Assembly (NCBI RefSeq): GCF_002198735.1
Contig: NZ_MWLO01000126.1
Coordinates: 1 to 64,000, forward strand
Source: Ideonella sp. A 288
GTDB taxonomy: Bacteria > Pseudomonadota > Gammaproteobacteria > Burkholderiales > Burkholderiaceae_C
Length of the DNA stretch: 64,000 bases
Reading direction: 5' to 3'
Shown: in pieces, positions 1 to 9,053 of the stretch
Layout: each line of letters begins with the position of its first letter
How positions within the stretch are numbered: position 1 is the stretch's first letter
Program-made: the position numbers and the translations under genes
The notes under the pieces: model-generated
The model's database searches: none
The model's input: only the letters and a program-made list of their open reading frames with translations
Told to the model about the DNA's origin: nothing

Positions 1-1
1 G

Positions 2-3000
2 ACCTCGCAGATCGCCGCGCTGGGCACCACGCAGCTGTCCAACCTGACGACCACGCAGCTGACCGCGCTGACCTCGGCGCAGATCGGCAGCCTGGGCACC
101 AGCAGCCTGAATGCGCTGGGCACCACCCAGTTCACCGCGCTGACGACCAGCCAGATCGCCGCGCTGTCGACCACGCAGGTGGCCAACCTGGAAACCAGTG
201 ACCTCTACGCGCTGACCACCAGCCAGATCCGCGGCCTGCAGACGGCCGACCTGGCGGTGCTGGGCACCACGCAGATCGCCGCCTTCGAATCCAGCCAGAT
301 CGCCGCGCTGACCACCGGTCAGCTGCGCTCGCTGTCGACCACCGCGGTGGCCGCCATCGAGACCACCGACCTGGCGGCGCTGGGCACCAACCAGGTGGCC
401 GCACTGACCACCGCGCAACTGGCCGCGCTGACGACCACGCAGCTGTCCAACCTGGGCACCACCCAGGTCGGCGCGCTCACCACCGCGCAGGTGGCCAGCC
501 TGGGCACCAGCAGCCTCAACGCGCTGGGCACCACGCAGTTCTCGGCCCTGACCTCCAGCCAGCTCGCCGGGCTGACCACCACGCAAGTGGCCAACCTGGA
601 AACGGCCGACCTGCACGCCCTGGCCACCAGCCAGATCCGCGGCCTGCAGACGGCCGACCTGGCGGTGCTGGGCACCACGCAGATCGCCAGCCTGGAATCG
701 AGCCAGATCGCCGCGCTGACGACGGGCCAAGTGCGCTCGCTGTCCACCACCGCCATCGCCGCCATCGAGACCACCGACCTGGCCGCCATGGGCACCGTGC
801 AGGTGGCGGCGCTGACGACCGCGCAGCTCAATGCCCTGACCACCACACAGATCGCCAGCCTGGCCACCACGCAGGTGTCGGCCTTCGGCACGGCGCAAGT
901 GGCCAGCCTGGGCACCAGCAGCCTGAACGCGCTGGGCACCACGCAGGTGACCTCGCTGACCACCAGCCAGATCGCCGCGCTGACCACCAGCCAGGTGGCC
1001 AACCTGGAGACCGCCGACCTCTACGCGCTGACCACCAGCCAGATCCGCGGCCTGCAGACCAATGACCTCGCCGCGCTGGGCACGACCCAGATCGCCGCCT
1101 TCGAATCCAGCCAGATCGCCGCGCTGACGACCAGCCAGGTGCGCTCGCTCGGCACCACCGACATCGCCGCCATCGAGACCACCGACCTGGCCGCGATGAC
1201 CACCGTGCAGGTGGCCGCACTGACCACCGCGCAGATCGCCGCGCTGGGCACCACGCAGCTGTCCAACCTGACGACCACGCAGCTCGTGGCACTGACCTCG
1301 GCGCAGGTCGCCAGCCTGGGCACGACCAGCCTGAACGCGCTGGGCACGACGCAGTTCACCGCGTTGACCACCAGCCAGATCGCCGCGCTGACCACCGCCC
1401 AGGTGGCCAACCTCGAAACCAGCGACCTGGTCGCGCTGACCACCACCCAGGTGCGCGGCCTGCAGACCAATGACCTGGCCGTGCTGGGCACGACGCAGAT
1501 CGCCAGCCTGGGCACCAGCCAGATCGCCGCGCTGACCACCGGCCAGCTGCGCTCGCTGGGCACCACCGCCATCGCCGCCATCGAGACCACCGACCTGGCC
1601 GCGATGACCACCGTGCAGATCGCCGCGCTGGCCTCGTCGCAACTGGCCGGTCTGACGACCACGCAGATCGCCAGCCTGTCGACCACGCAGGTGGCCGCGT
1701 TCGGCACGGCGCAGATCGCCAGCCTGGGCACGACCAGCCTGAACGCGCTGGGCACGACGCAGGTCACGGCGCTGACCACCAGCCAGATCGCCGCGCTGAC
1801 CACCACACAGGTCCTCAACCTCGAGACCGCCGACCTCTACGCCCTGGGCACCAGCCAGATCCGCGGCCTGCAGACCAACGACCTCACCGTGCTCGGCACG
1901 ACGCAGATCGCTGCGCTGGAATCCAGCCAGGTCGCCGCGCTGACCACCGGCCAGGTGCGTGCTCTGGGCACCACCGCCATCGCCGCCATCGAGACCACCG
2001 ACCTGGCCGCCATGGGCACGGTGCAGATTGCCGCGCTCACGAGCGCACAGCTCGGCGCACTGGGCACCACGCAGGTGTCCAACCTGGGCACGGCGCAGGT
2101 GGCCGCCCTCGGCACGGCGCAGGTCGCCGTGCTGGGCACCACCCAGCTCAATGCACTGGGCACCACGCAGTTCACCGCACTGACCACCAGCCAGATCGCC
2201 GCGCTGACCACCGCGCAGGCCGCCAACCTGGAGACCAGCGACCTGGTGGCCCTGAGCACGGCGCAGATCCGCGGCCTGCAGACGGCCGACCTTGTGGCAC
2301 TGGGCACCACCCAGATCGCCAGCCTGGGCACGACCCAGATCGCCGCGCTGACGACCAGCCAGGTGCGCGCGCTGGAGACCACCGACGTGGCCGCCATCGA
2401 GACCACCGACCTGGTGGCGCTGACCACCGCGCAGGTGGCGTCGCTGACCTCAGCCCAGCTCAACGCGCTGACGACGACGCAGGTCTCGAACCTGGGCACC
2501 TCGCAACTCGTGGCGCTGGGCACCTCGCAGATCGTCAGCCTGGGCACGAGCAACCTCAACGCCCTGGGCACCACCCAGTTCACCGCGCTGACCACCGGCC
2601 AGCTCGCCGTGCTGACCACCACGCAGGTGGACAACCTCGAGACGGCCGACCTCTACGCGCTGACCACCAGCCAGATCCGCGGCCTGCAGACCGACAGCGT
2701 GGCCGCCCTCGGCACCACGCAGATCGCCAGCCTGGAATCGAGCCAGTTCGCCGCGCTGACCACCGCGCAGGTGCGGGCGCTCGAGACCACCGACGTGGCC
2801 GCCATCGAGACCACCGACCTGGTGGCCCTGACCACGGTGCAGGTGGCCGCGCTGGGCACCTCGCAGATCGGCGCGCTGGGCACCACCCAGCTGTCCAACC
2901 TGACGACCACCCAGCTCGTGGCCCTGACCACCGGCCAGGTGGCCAGCCTGGGCACCAGCAACCTCAACGCCCTGGGCACGACGCAGATCGCGGCGCTGAC

Positions 3001-4357
3001 CACGGCGCAGATCGCGGCGCTGACCACCTCGCAGATCGCCAACCTCGAGACCACCGACCTGTCCACGCTCACCAGCGCCCAGGTCCGTGCGATCCAGACG
3101 GCCGACCTGATGGCGCTGGGCACCACGCAGATCCAGTCGCTGACCACCGCGCAGGTGAGCTCGCTCACCAGCTCGCAGATCCGCGCGCTCGAGACCACCG
3201 ACGTGGCCGCGATCGAGACCACCGACCTGGTGGCCCTGACCACGGCGCAGATGGTGGCCCTGACCTCGGTGCAGCTGGCCGCGCTGGACACGACGCAGAT
3301 CTCGAGCCTGGGCACCACCCAGCTCACGGCGCTGACCACCGCGCAGGTGGCCACGCTGGGCACCAGCAGCCTGGTGGCGCTGACGACGACGCAGATCAGC
3401 GCGTTGACGACGGCCCAGATCGCCTCGCTGACGACCACGCAGTTCTCCAGCATCGAGACCGCCGACATCGTGGCCCTGACCACCGCCCAGGTGCACGCGC
3501 TGACGACCAACGAGATCGTCGCGCTGACCACCGCCCAGGTGGTGGCGCTGGAGACCACCGACATCGCCGCGATGACGATGGAGCAGTACGGCGCCTTCCA
3601 GTCGTCCGACATCGCGGTGATGTCGACCTCGCAGATCAACGCGCTGTTCAGCGTGACGCCGATCGTGCTCGACCTGGACGGCCATGGCATCCAGACCCTG
3701 TCGGCCGCCGACGGCGTGCGCTTCGACCTGGCCGCCACCGGCCAGGCCCACCAGGTGGGCTGGGTCGCCGGCAACGACGGCCTGCTGGTGATGGACCGCA
3801 ATGGCAACGGCACCATCGACGACGGCCGCGAACTCTTCGGCATGGCCACGCCCGATGCCAACGGCCACCGGTCCGGCAACGGCTACGCCGCGATGGCCGG
3901 CGAGGACAGCAACCGCGACGGCCTGCTCAGTGCCGCCGACGCGCGCTTCGCCGACCTGAAGCTGTGGGTCGACGCCGACCACGACGGCCAGACCGACGCC
4001 GGCGAACTGAAGGGCCTGGCCGAGCACGGCATCGTCTCGCTCGACCTGAATGCCGTCGCCGGCACCCAGGTCGACCACGGCAACCTGATCGGCCTGGTCT
4101 CCGGCTACACCACCGCCGACGGCCAGCAGCACGAGATGGCCGACGTGTGGTTCAGCCGCGCCGCACCGCCGGCAGAGGCTGCGCCGCCGGCCCTGGGCGA
4201 ACTGCTCTCGGCCCCGGCCGCCGAACTGCCCGCCCTGGCCGAACCGCCGGCCGCAGCCAGCGCCCCGCCGACGCCGCCGCCGATCGAGCACGTGCTGCCG
4301 GTGATGCCGTACCGGCGGCCGGACGACGACGAGCACCGACAGCTGCCGCTGCTCTGA
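2..4357 (+). CDS. Giant octapeptide-repeat secreted-type protein, 3' part (5' end outside window)
   Basis: The frame is open from base 2, so only the last ~1451 residues are seen; an internal GTG at 179 is not a real start. Nearly all of it is an octapeptide L-x-T-x-Q-[IVL]-x-[AS], with Asp replacing Gln at fixed places (LETADL, LQTADL, IETTDL). Repeats stop near 3643. A C-terminal domain opens with PIVLDLDGHGI and carries three EF-hand-like Asp loops at 3794-3832, 3905-3940 and 3971-4006, then a Pro/Ala-rich tail. This PIVLDLDG/Asp-loop domain is common in RTX-type proteins secreted by type I systems. No GGxGxD nonapeptides occur in the visible part. An LapB-like ABC transporter, HlyD adaptor and TolC homologue lie 16-29 kb away. 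Role as adhesin, surface fibre or S-layer-like protein is inference. Confidence 0.8.
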   Translation, partial: TSQIAALGTTQLSNLTTTQLTALTSAQIGSLGTSSLNALGTTQFTALTTSQIAALSTTQVANLETSDLYALTTSQIRGLQTADLAVLGTTQIAAFESSQIAALTTGQLRSLSTTAVAAIETTDLAALGTNQVAALTTAQLAALTTTQLSNLGTTQVGALTTAQVASLGTSSLNALGTTQFSALTSSQLAGLTTTQVANLETADLHALATSQIRGLQTADLAVLGTTQIASLESSQIAALTTGQVRSLSTTAIAAIETTDLAAMGTVQVAALTTAQLNALTTTQIASLATTQVSAFGTAQVASLGTSSLNALGTTQVTSLTTSQIAALTTSQVANLETADLYALTTSQIRGLQTNDLAALGTTQIAAFESSQIAALTTSQVRSLGTTDIAAIETTDLAAMTTVQVAALTTAQIAALGTTQLSNLTTTQLVALTSAQVASLGTTSLNALGTTQFTALTTSQIAALTTAQVANLETSDLVALTTTQVRGLQTNDLAVLGTTQIASLGTSQIAALTTGQLRSLGTTAIAAIETTDLAAMTTVQIAALASSQLAGLTTTQIASLSTTQVAAFGTAQIASLGTTSLNALGTTQVTALTTSQIAALTTTQVLNLETADLYALGTSQIRGLQTNDLTVLGTTQIAALESSQVAALTTGQVRALGTTAIAAIETTDLAAMGTVQIAALTSAQLGALGTTQVSNLGTAQVAALGTAQVAVLGTTQLNALGTTQFTALTTSQIAALTTAQAANLETSDLVALSTAQIRGLQTADLVALGTTQIASLGTTQIAALTTSQVRALETTDVAAIETTDLVALTTAQVASLTSAQLNALTTTQVSNLGTSQLVALGTSQIVSLGTSNLNALGTTQFTALTTGQLAVLTTTQVDNLETADLYALTTSQIRGLQTDSVAALGTTQIASLESSQFAALTTAQVRALETTDVAAIETTDLVALTTVQVAALGTSQIGALGTTQLSNLTTTQLVALTTGQVASLGTSNLNALGTTQIAALTTAQIAALTTSQIANLETTDLSTLTSAQVRAIQTADLMALGTTQIQSLTTAQVSSLTSSQIRALETTDVAAIETTDLVALTTAQMVALTSVQLAALDTTQISSLGTTQLTALTTAQVATLGTSSLVALTTTQISALTTAQIASLTTTQFSSIETADIVALTTAQVHALTTNEIVALTTAQVVALETTDIAAMTMEQYGAFQSSDIAVMSTSQINALFSVTPIVLDLDGHGIQTLSAADGVRFDLAATGQAHQVGWVAGNDGLLVMDRNGNGTIDDGRELFGMATPDANGHRSGNGYAAMAGEDSNRDGLLSAADARFADLKLWVDADHDGQTDAGELKGLAEHGIVSLDLNAVAGTQVDHGNLIGLVSGYTTADGQQHEMADVWFSRAAPPAEAAPPALGELLSAPAAELPALAEPPAAASAPPTPPPIEHVLPVMPYRRPDDDEHRQLPLL
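188..3451 (+). repeat. Eight tandem copies of an exact 408-bp supra-repeat (17 octapeptides each)
   Basis: The LET/IET codon triplet that opens each unit falls at 188, 596, 1004, 1412, 1820, 2228, 2636, 3044 and 3452, always 408 bp apart, so each unit is 136 residues or 17 octapeptides. Position-specific variants recur in every unit: octad 1 LETxDL, octad 3 LQTxDL, octad 8 IETTDL, octad 14 LGTSxL. Bases 2-187 are the tail of one more unit upstream, and 3452-3643 is a partial last unit of eight more diverged octads. No indel breaks the register across 3.2 kb. Confidence 0.95.
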
Positions 4358-4380
4358 CGCGCCAGCCGACCCGGCCCCGC

Positions 4381-4431
4381 GACGGCCGGACCCTCGCCTG
4401 ACCCTTTGGGTCGGGCGGCGGTCCGGCCGTC
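4381..4431 (+). terminator. Long inverted repeat after the giant gene
   Basis: Perfect 12-bp arms GACGGCCGGACC (4381-4392) and GGTCCGGCCGTC (4420-4431) flank a second, imperfect inner stem with loop around CTTTGG. It begins 24 bp after the stop codon of the repeat protein. There is no T-tract, so it could be a Rho-independent-like hairpin or an mRNA 3'-end stabiliser. Confidence 0.6.
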
Positions 4432-4588
4432 GCCATTGGGGCGGCCCAAGGCGCAGAACTGCCGGGTGCCGGCCCGCTTCATCGGCGCTTCGGGCCAGTG
4501 CCTGCACGGCGAACATGGCGACAGAGCAGGTCCGGCCCGCCGCCCGTCGGGGTGACGTGCCGCGGCACTGCGCGACCCTGGAGCCCGC

Positions 4589-5815
4589 ATGCCCGCCTCA
4601 CCCACCCCGCCGCTGCCCGTGCCGGCCGCGCCCGACGCCCTGCAGCGTGCGCTGCTGGCCAGCTGCCGCGACGTGTTCGAGCGCTACGTGGCCGGCGAGC
4701 GGCAGGCCCTGGCCCAGGTGGGCATGGCAGCCCATGGCACGGCCCACCATGAGGCCCGGCTCGACCACCTGGCCATCCGCGCCCAGCGCGCCCTGCACGC
4801 GATGCGCCAGTGGCAGCGCCACGGCCGCGCGCTGTACGTCGGCCGCTACCTGCATTCCGGCGACATCGCCGCGCACTTCGCGCCGCGCTTCCCGGTGCAC
4901 GCGCTCGACCTGCAGCAGGTGCCCGACGAGGCCGACTTCGGGGCGCTGTGCGAGCGCCTGCGCGGCGCCGCGGTCATCGTCAACAACAACGACCTGGGCC
5001 ACCTGCAGCTGCTGCAGCGCCTGTACCTGAGCTGCCCCGACACGCTGTTCATCGCCTGCCTGTACGACAACCACCACACGCTCGAGCTCAGCGCCACCAT
5101 CAGCCTGTGCGCCGACCTGGTGTTCCCGGCGCACTTCGACTACCTGGCGGTGCTCAACCGCTACTGCCCCTTCGTCTGCGGGCCGCTGCCCGCGTCGACC
5201 ATGCAGTGGTCACGCGCCGACGCGCAGCGGCTCGAGCCGCTGCTGTACACCACCGAGCGCACGGTGGCGCTGTCCGGCGGCTTCACGCACTACCCGCAGT
5301 TCCCGTTCCGCAACGGCATCGTGCGCCGCGTGATGGCGCAGCCCGTGGGCGCGTCGCTGGAGCTGCCCGGCCAGGGCGGCGGCGACCACCACACCCGCCG
5401 CAGCGCCGACGACAACTGGCGCGTCTGGGCGCAGTCGAAGGTGAACCTGATGGTGCCGACGATGACCGACCTGCCGCACCGCTTCTTCGACGCGCTGCTC
5501 ACCGGCAACGTGGTGCTGGCGCCGCGCTGGATCCAGCCCTTCTTCGCGCAGTTCGACTTCTCGGCCTTCGAGCGGCCGCCGGTGGTGTGGTTCGACCACG
5601 CCGACCTGCCCGACATGGCCCCTCGCGTGGCCGAGGCCGTGGCGCTGTTCGACGCCGAAGGCCACGCCGGCATCGCCATGCGCCACCGCTGGGTGCGCGA
5701 CCACCACCTGCTCGAGCACCGGCTCGAGCGCATGCTCGACGAGGCGCAGGCGCTGGTGCGCGGCCGCGCGGCGACGGGCCCGTCCACCGAACTCATCGCA
5801 GGAGTTGCCGCATGA
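4589..5815 (+). CDS. Putative glycosyltransferase, first gene of the glycan operon
   Basis: 408 residues, no signal peptide or membrane segment. The C-terminal third contains a block ([11 protein letters not shown]...[20 protein letters not shown]) resembling the donor-binding region of GT-B/CgeB-type glycosyltransferases, where a Lys-x-x-Leu-Asn stretch is followed by R.fEAla.G. The N-terminal half is not recognised. The stop overlaps the next start (ATGA at 5812-5815), so it is translationally coupled to rfbF. A hairpin isolates it from the upstream repeat gene. A surface-glycan role is inferred from neighbours; the glycosyltransferase call rests on a weak fold-level match. Confidence 0.55.
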   Translation: MPASPTPPLPVPAAPDALQRALLASCRDVFERYVAGERQALAQVGMAAHGTAHHEARLDHLAIRAQRALHAMRQWQRHGRALYVGRYLHSGDIAAHFAPRFPVHALDLQQVPDEADFGALCERLRGAAVIVNNNDLGHLQLLQRLYLSCPDTLFIACLYDNHHTLELSATISLCADLVFPAHFDYLAVLNRYCPFVCGPLPASTMQWSRADAQRLEPLLYTTERTVALSGGFTHYPQFPFRNGIVRRVMAQPVGASLELPGQGGGDHHTRRSADDNWRVWAQSKVNLMVPTMTDLPHRFFDALLTGNVVLAPRWIQPFFAQFDFSAFERPPVVWFDHADLPDMAPRVAEAVALFDAEGHAGIAMRHRWVRDHHLLEHRLERMLDEAQALVRGRAATGPSTELIAGVAA

Positions 5816-6582
5816 AAGCCGTCATCCTGGCCGGGGGCCTGGGCACCCGCATCAGCGAGGAGACCTCGCTCAAGCCCAAGCCCATGGTCACCATCGGCGG
5901 CAAGCCGATCCTGTGGCACATCATGAAGGGCTACTCGGCCCACGGCGTCAACGACTTCGTGATCTGCTGCGGCTACAAGGGCTACCTGATCAAGGAGTAC
6001 TTCTCCAACTACTTCCTGCACACGTCGGACGTCACCTTCGACATGCAGCGCAACCAGATGGAGGTGCACTGCCGCCACGCCGAGCCCTGGCGCGTGACAC
6101 TGGTCGACACCGGCGACGAGACGCTCACCGGTGGCCGCCTGAAGCGCGTGCGCCAGTACGTCGACGAGGAGCACGCCTTCTGCTTCACCTACGGCGACGG
6201 CGTCAGCAACGTCGACATCGGCGCGCTGATCCAGTTCCACCACCGCCACGGCAAGCAGGCCACGCTCACCGCCATCCAGCCGCCCGGCCGCTTCGGCGTG
6301 CTCGACCTGCAGGGCGAGCGCATCGCCGGCTTCAAGGAGAAGCCGCAGGGCGACGGCGCCTGGATCAACGGCGGCTTCTTCGTGCTGTCGCCGCAGGTCA
6401 TCGACACCATCGACGGCGACCACACCACCTGGGAGAAGGAACCGATGGAACGCCTGGCGCGCGACGGCCAGTTGCAGGCCTATGTGCACGACGGCTTCTG
6501 GCAGCCGATGGACACGCTGCGCGACCGCAACCTGCTGGAGGACCTCTGGCGCAGCGGCACCGCCCCGTGGAGGCAATGGTGA
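5812..6582 (+). CDS. rfbF: Glucose-1-phosphate cytidylyltransferase
   Basis: 256 residues. It makes CDP-glucose from CTP and glucose-1-phosphate in the cytoplasm, the entry step to CDP-linked 6-deoxyhexoses. The N-terminus has the nucleotidyltransferase signature [12 protein letters not shown] with KPKPM, and the body carries family features [32 protein letters not shown] and the C-terminal WQPMDTLRD. Length is normal for RfbF. The start is the ATG of the ATGA overlap, with GGAG 8 bp before it. It overlaps rfbG by 7 nt. Confidence 0.95.
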   Translation: MKAVILAGGLGTRISEETSLKPKPMVTIGGKPILWHIMKGYSAHGVNDFVICCGYKGYLIKEYFSNYFLHTSDVTFDMQRNQMEVHCRHAEPWRVTLVDTGDETLTGGRLKRVRQYVDEEHAFCFTYGDGVSNVDIGALIQFHHRHGKQATLTAIQPPGRFGVLDLQGERIAGFKEKPQGDGAWINGGFFVLSPQVIDTIDGDHTTWEKEPMERLARDGQLQAYVHDGFWQPMDTLRDRNLLEDLWRSGTAPWRQW

Positions 6583-7748
6583 GCGCGGCCCGCGAGGCCG
6601 CGCCGCCGGCGGCACCCGGCGCCGGGGCGCCGCACACCGCCTTCGGCGGCGCCTTCGCCGGCAAGCGGGTGCTCATCACCGGCCACACCGGCTTCAAGGG
6701 CGCGTGGCTCGGCGCCTGGCTGCGCCGGCTGGGCGCTCATGTCTCGGGCTATGCCATCGACGTGCCGACCACGCCCTCGCTGTTCGACACGCTGGGCGGT
6801 GGGGCCTCGATCGACCACCACCTGGGCGACGTGCGCGACGCGGCGGCCGTCGAGCGGGTGCTGCGGCGCGTGCGGCCCGACTATGTCTTCCACCTGGCCG
6901 CGCAGGCCATCGTGTCGACCTCGTACGACGACCCGCTGGCCACGCTGTCGACCAACGTGATGGGCACGGCCACCGTGCTCGACGCGCTGCGCCGCATCGG
7001 CCACCGCTGCACCGCCGTGGTCATCACCTCCGACAAGTGCTACGAGAACGTCGAGTGGGTGTACGGCTACCGCGAGACCGACGCGATGGGCGGCAAGGAC
7101 ATCTACAGCGCCAGCAAGGGTGCCGCCGAGCATGTGTTCCACGCCTTCCAGCGCTCGTTCTTCGCCGATGTCGATGGCCCGGTGCGGCTGGCCAGCGCCC
7201 GCGCCGGCAACGTCATCGGCGGCGGCGACTGGGCGCGCGACCGCATCGTCGTCGACTGCATGGTGCAGTGGGCCGAGGGCCGACCGGTGGAAATCCGCAG
7301 CCCGCGCGCCACCCGCCCCTGGCAGCACGTGCTGGAGCCGCTGTCGGGCTACCTGGCGCTGGCCGCGCGGCTGCAGGGCGACCCCGCGCTGCACGGCGAA
7401 TCCTTCAACTTCGGCCCCAACGCCGAGCAGAACCGCAGCGTGCTCGAACTGCTGCAGGACCTGGGCCGCTGCTGGGGCCATGACGACCCGTCGTCGCTCT
7501 ATACCGTCACCGAGGACCGGCCGTTCAACGAGGCCGGGCTGCTCAAGCTCAACTGCGACAAGGCGCTGGCCCAGTTGCGCTGGCAGGCCACGCTGCGCTA
7601 CGACGAGTGCGTGCGACTGGTTGGCGATTGGTACCACGCCTACTACCGCGGCCCGCGCGGCACCGACATGGCCGCGCTCACCGCGCAGCACATCGCGCGC
7701 TACGAGGCGCTGGCCGCCGAGCGCGGGCTGGCCTGGGCCGCGCGATGA
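6576..7748 (+). CDS. rfbG: CDP-glucose 4,6-dehydratase
   Basis: 390 residues, extended SDR family. It converts CDP-glucose to CDP-4-keto-6-deoxyglucose. The dinucleotide motif is [11 protein letters not shown] (near residue 31), then [12 protein letters not shown], and the catalytic Ser/Tyr/Lys region reads ITSDKCYEN and YSASKGAAE. The [10 protein letters not shown] segment is typical of RfbG. The N-terminus has an Ala/Pro-rich extension of about 25 residues before the fold. It sits between rfbF (7-nt overlap) and a cupin gene (ATGA overlap), so it is part of a coupled operon. Confidence 0.93.
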   Translation: MVSAAREAAPPAAPGAGAPHTAFGGAFAGKRVLITGHTGFKGAWLGAWLRRLGAHVSGYAIDVPTTPSLFDTLGGGASIDHHLGDVRDAAAVERVLRRVRPDYVFHLAAQAIVSTSYDDPLATLSTNVMGTATVLDALRRIGHRCTAVVITSDKCYENVEWVYGYRETDAMGGKDIYSASKGAAEHVFHAFQRSFFADVDGPVRLASARAGNVIGGGDWARDRIVVDCMVQWAEGRPVEIRSPRATRPWQHVLEPLSGYLALAARLQGDPALHGESFNFGPNAEQNRSVLELLQDLGRCWGHDDPSSLYTVTEDRPFNEAGLLKLNCDKALAQLRWQATLRYDECVRLVGDWYHAYYRGPRGTDMAALTAQHIARYEALAAERGLAWAAR

Positions 7749-8197
7749 GTTCCCTGCCCGTGGCCGGCACCCTGCCCGCGGGCGTCGTGCTCACGCCGCT
7801 GCGCCGCATCGCCCACCCGCTGGGCGACGTGGTGCACGGCATGAAGGCCGGCGACGACGGCTTCGCCGGCTTCGGCGAGGCCTACTTCAGCCACGTGCTC
7901 GGCGGCGCAACCAAGGGCTGGAAGCGCCACCGCCGCATGGTGCTGAACCTGCTGGTGCCCGCCGGCACGGTCGATTTCCACCTGCACGACGAGGCCGGCG
8001 GCCACGGCGCCACCGTGCGCATCGACGCGCAGTCACCGGCCCGCCTGACCGTGCCGCCGGGCCTGTGGATGGCCTTCTCGGCCGTCGGCGGTGCGCCGGC
8101 CCTGGTGCTGAACCTGGCCAGCCTGCCGCACGACCCGGCCGAGGCCGACACGGCGCCGCTCGAGCGCTTCGCGCGCGTGCCCTGGGAGATGCCATGA
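7745..8197 (+). CDS. Cupin-type sugar epimerase-like protein (RmlC/WxcM-like)
   Basis: 150 residues, overlapping rfbG and the next gene by 4 nt each. The pattern is that of short dTDP-4-dehydrorhamnose 3,5-epimerase-related proteins: VVHGMKAGDDGFAGFGEAYFS at the front, KGWKRHRRM and LTVPPGLWMAFSA later. In RmlC the catalytic His lies in an equivalent strand; here H-R-R follows KGWK. Between a 4,6-dehydratase and a reductase it could epimerise a CDP-4-keto-6-deoxy sugar. Substrate is inference from gene order. Confidence 0.7.
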   Translation: MSSLPVAGTLPAGVVLTPLRRIAHPLGDVVHGMKAGDDGFAGFGEAYFSHVLGGATKGWKRHRRMVLNLLVPAGTVDFHLHDEAGGHGATVRIDAQSPARLTVPPGLWMAFSAVGGAPALVLNLASLPHDPAEADTAPLERFARVPWEMP

Positions 8198-9039
8198 AGA
8201 TCTGGCTCACCGGCGCCAACGGCCTGCTGGGCACCGCCGTGCGCGAGGCCGCACTGAAGGCCGGCCACGACTGCGTGCCGCTGTCGCGCGACGGACTGCT
8301 GGTGCCCGGCGCCCCGCTGCCGCTGGCCCCCGGCGACGTGCTGGTGCACGCCGCCGCCAACACCGACGTCGAGGCCTGCGAGCGCGAGCCCGCCGCCTGC
8401 TGGCGCGACAACGTGCTGCTGAGCGAGGCGCTGGCCCGCCGCGTGGCCCTGGTCGACGCCCGCATGGCCTACATCTCCAGCACCGGGGTCTACGGCAGCG
8501 CCAAGGCGACGCCCTGGCACGAATTCGACGCGGCCGACCCGGCCACGGTGCACCACCGCAGCAAGCTGCTGGCCGAAAGCGCCGTGATGCGGCACTGCCC
8601 CGACGCGCTGATCGTGCGCACCGGCTGGCTCTACGGCGGCCGCGCCGACAACGCGAAGAACTTCGTCGCCCGCCGCATCGACGAGGCGCGCGCCGCCACC
8701 GGCGGGCGCATCGCCTCCAACCCGCGGCAGCGCGGCAACCCCAGCGCCGCCACCGACGTGGCCGAGCGGCTGCTGCTGTTGCTGGCGGCGCGGCACACCG
8801 GCGTGTTCAACACGGTGGCCCGCGGCCACGCCAGCCGGCTGGAGTATGTGGCCGAGATCGTGCGCCTGGCCGGCCTGCCGGTGGCGGTGGAGCCGGTCGA
8901 CCCGTCCCACTTCAAGCGCCTGGCGCCGGTGTCCGACAACGAGATGGCCGACAACCTGCGCTCGCGCCTGCTCGGCCTGCCCGAGATGCCCGACTGGCGC
9001 GACAGCCTGGCGCGCTACGTCGCCACGCTGCCGAGCTGA
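8194..9039 (+). CDS. RmlD-like nucleotide-sugar 4-ketoreductase
   Basis: 281 residues, extended SDR of the dTDP-4-dehydrorhamnose reductase family. GANGLLGTA near residue 7 binds NAD(P)H; VHAAANTDVEACE is typical of RmlD; the Thr/Tyr/Lys site reads SSTGVYG and HHRSKLLAE, so the Tyr of the usual YxxxK is His-shifted here and should be checked. RTGWLYGG is a strong RmlD signature. The start overlaps the previous stop. It probably reduces the keto sugar made by RfbG and the cupin protein. Confidence 0.8.
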   Translation: MKIWLTGANGLLGTAVREAALKAGHDCVPLSRDGLLVPGAPLPLAPGDVLVHAAANTDVEACEREPAACWRDNVLLSEALARRVALVDARMAYISSTGVYGSAKATPWHEFDAADPATVHHRSKLLAESAVMRHCPDALIVRTGWLYGGRADNAKNFVARRIDEARAATGGRIASNPRQRGNPSAATDVAERLLLLLAARHTGVFNTVARGHASRLEYVAEIVRLAGLPVAVEPVDPSHFKRLAPVSDNEMADNLRSRLLGLPEMPDWRDSLARYVATLPS

Positions 9040-9053
9040 GCGCGGCCCGCCCG

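Noticed and set aside
1-3650. CRISPR-like or satellite DNA
   Set aside because: The period is in-frame and codes for protein; there are no spacers and no nearby cas genes.
2450-4516. Long - strand ORF opposite the repeat gene (688 aa) and other antisense frames there
   Set aside because: Arg/Gly/Gln-rich mirror of a G+C-rich repeat with no start signals or family features; caused by codon bias and repetition.
4434-4520. A further FlhDC-class element before the first glycan gene
   Set aside because: Only the GGCCC and CGCTTC fragments fit, without a well-placed -10; too weak to list.
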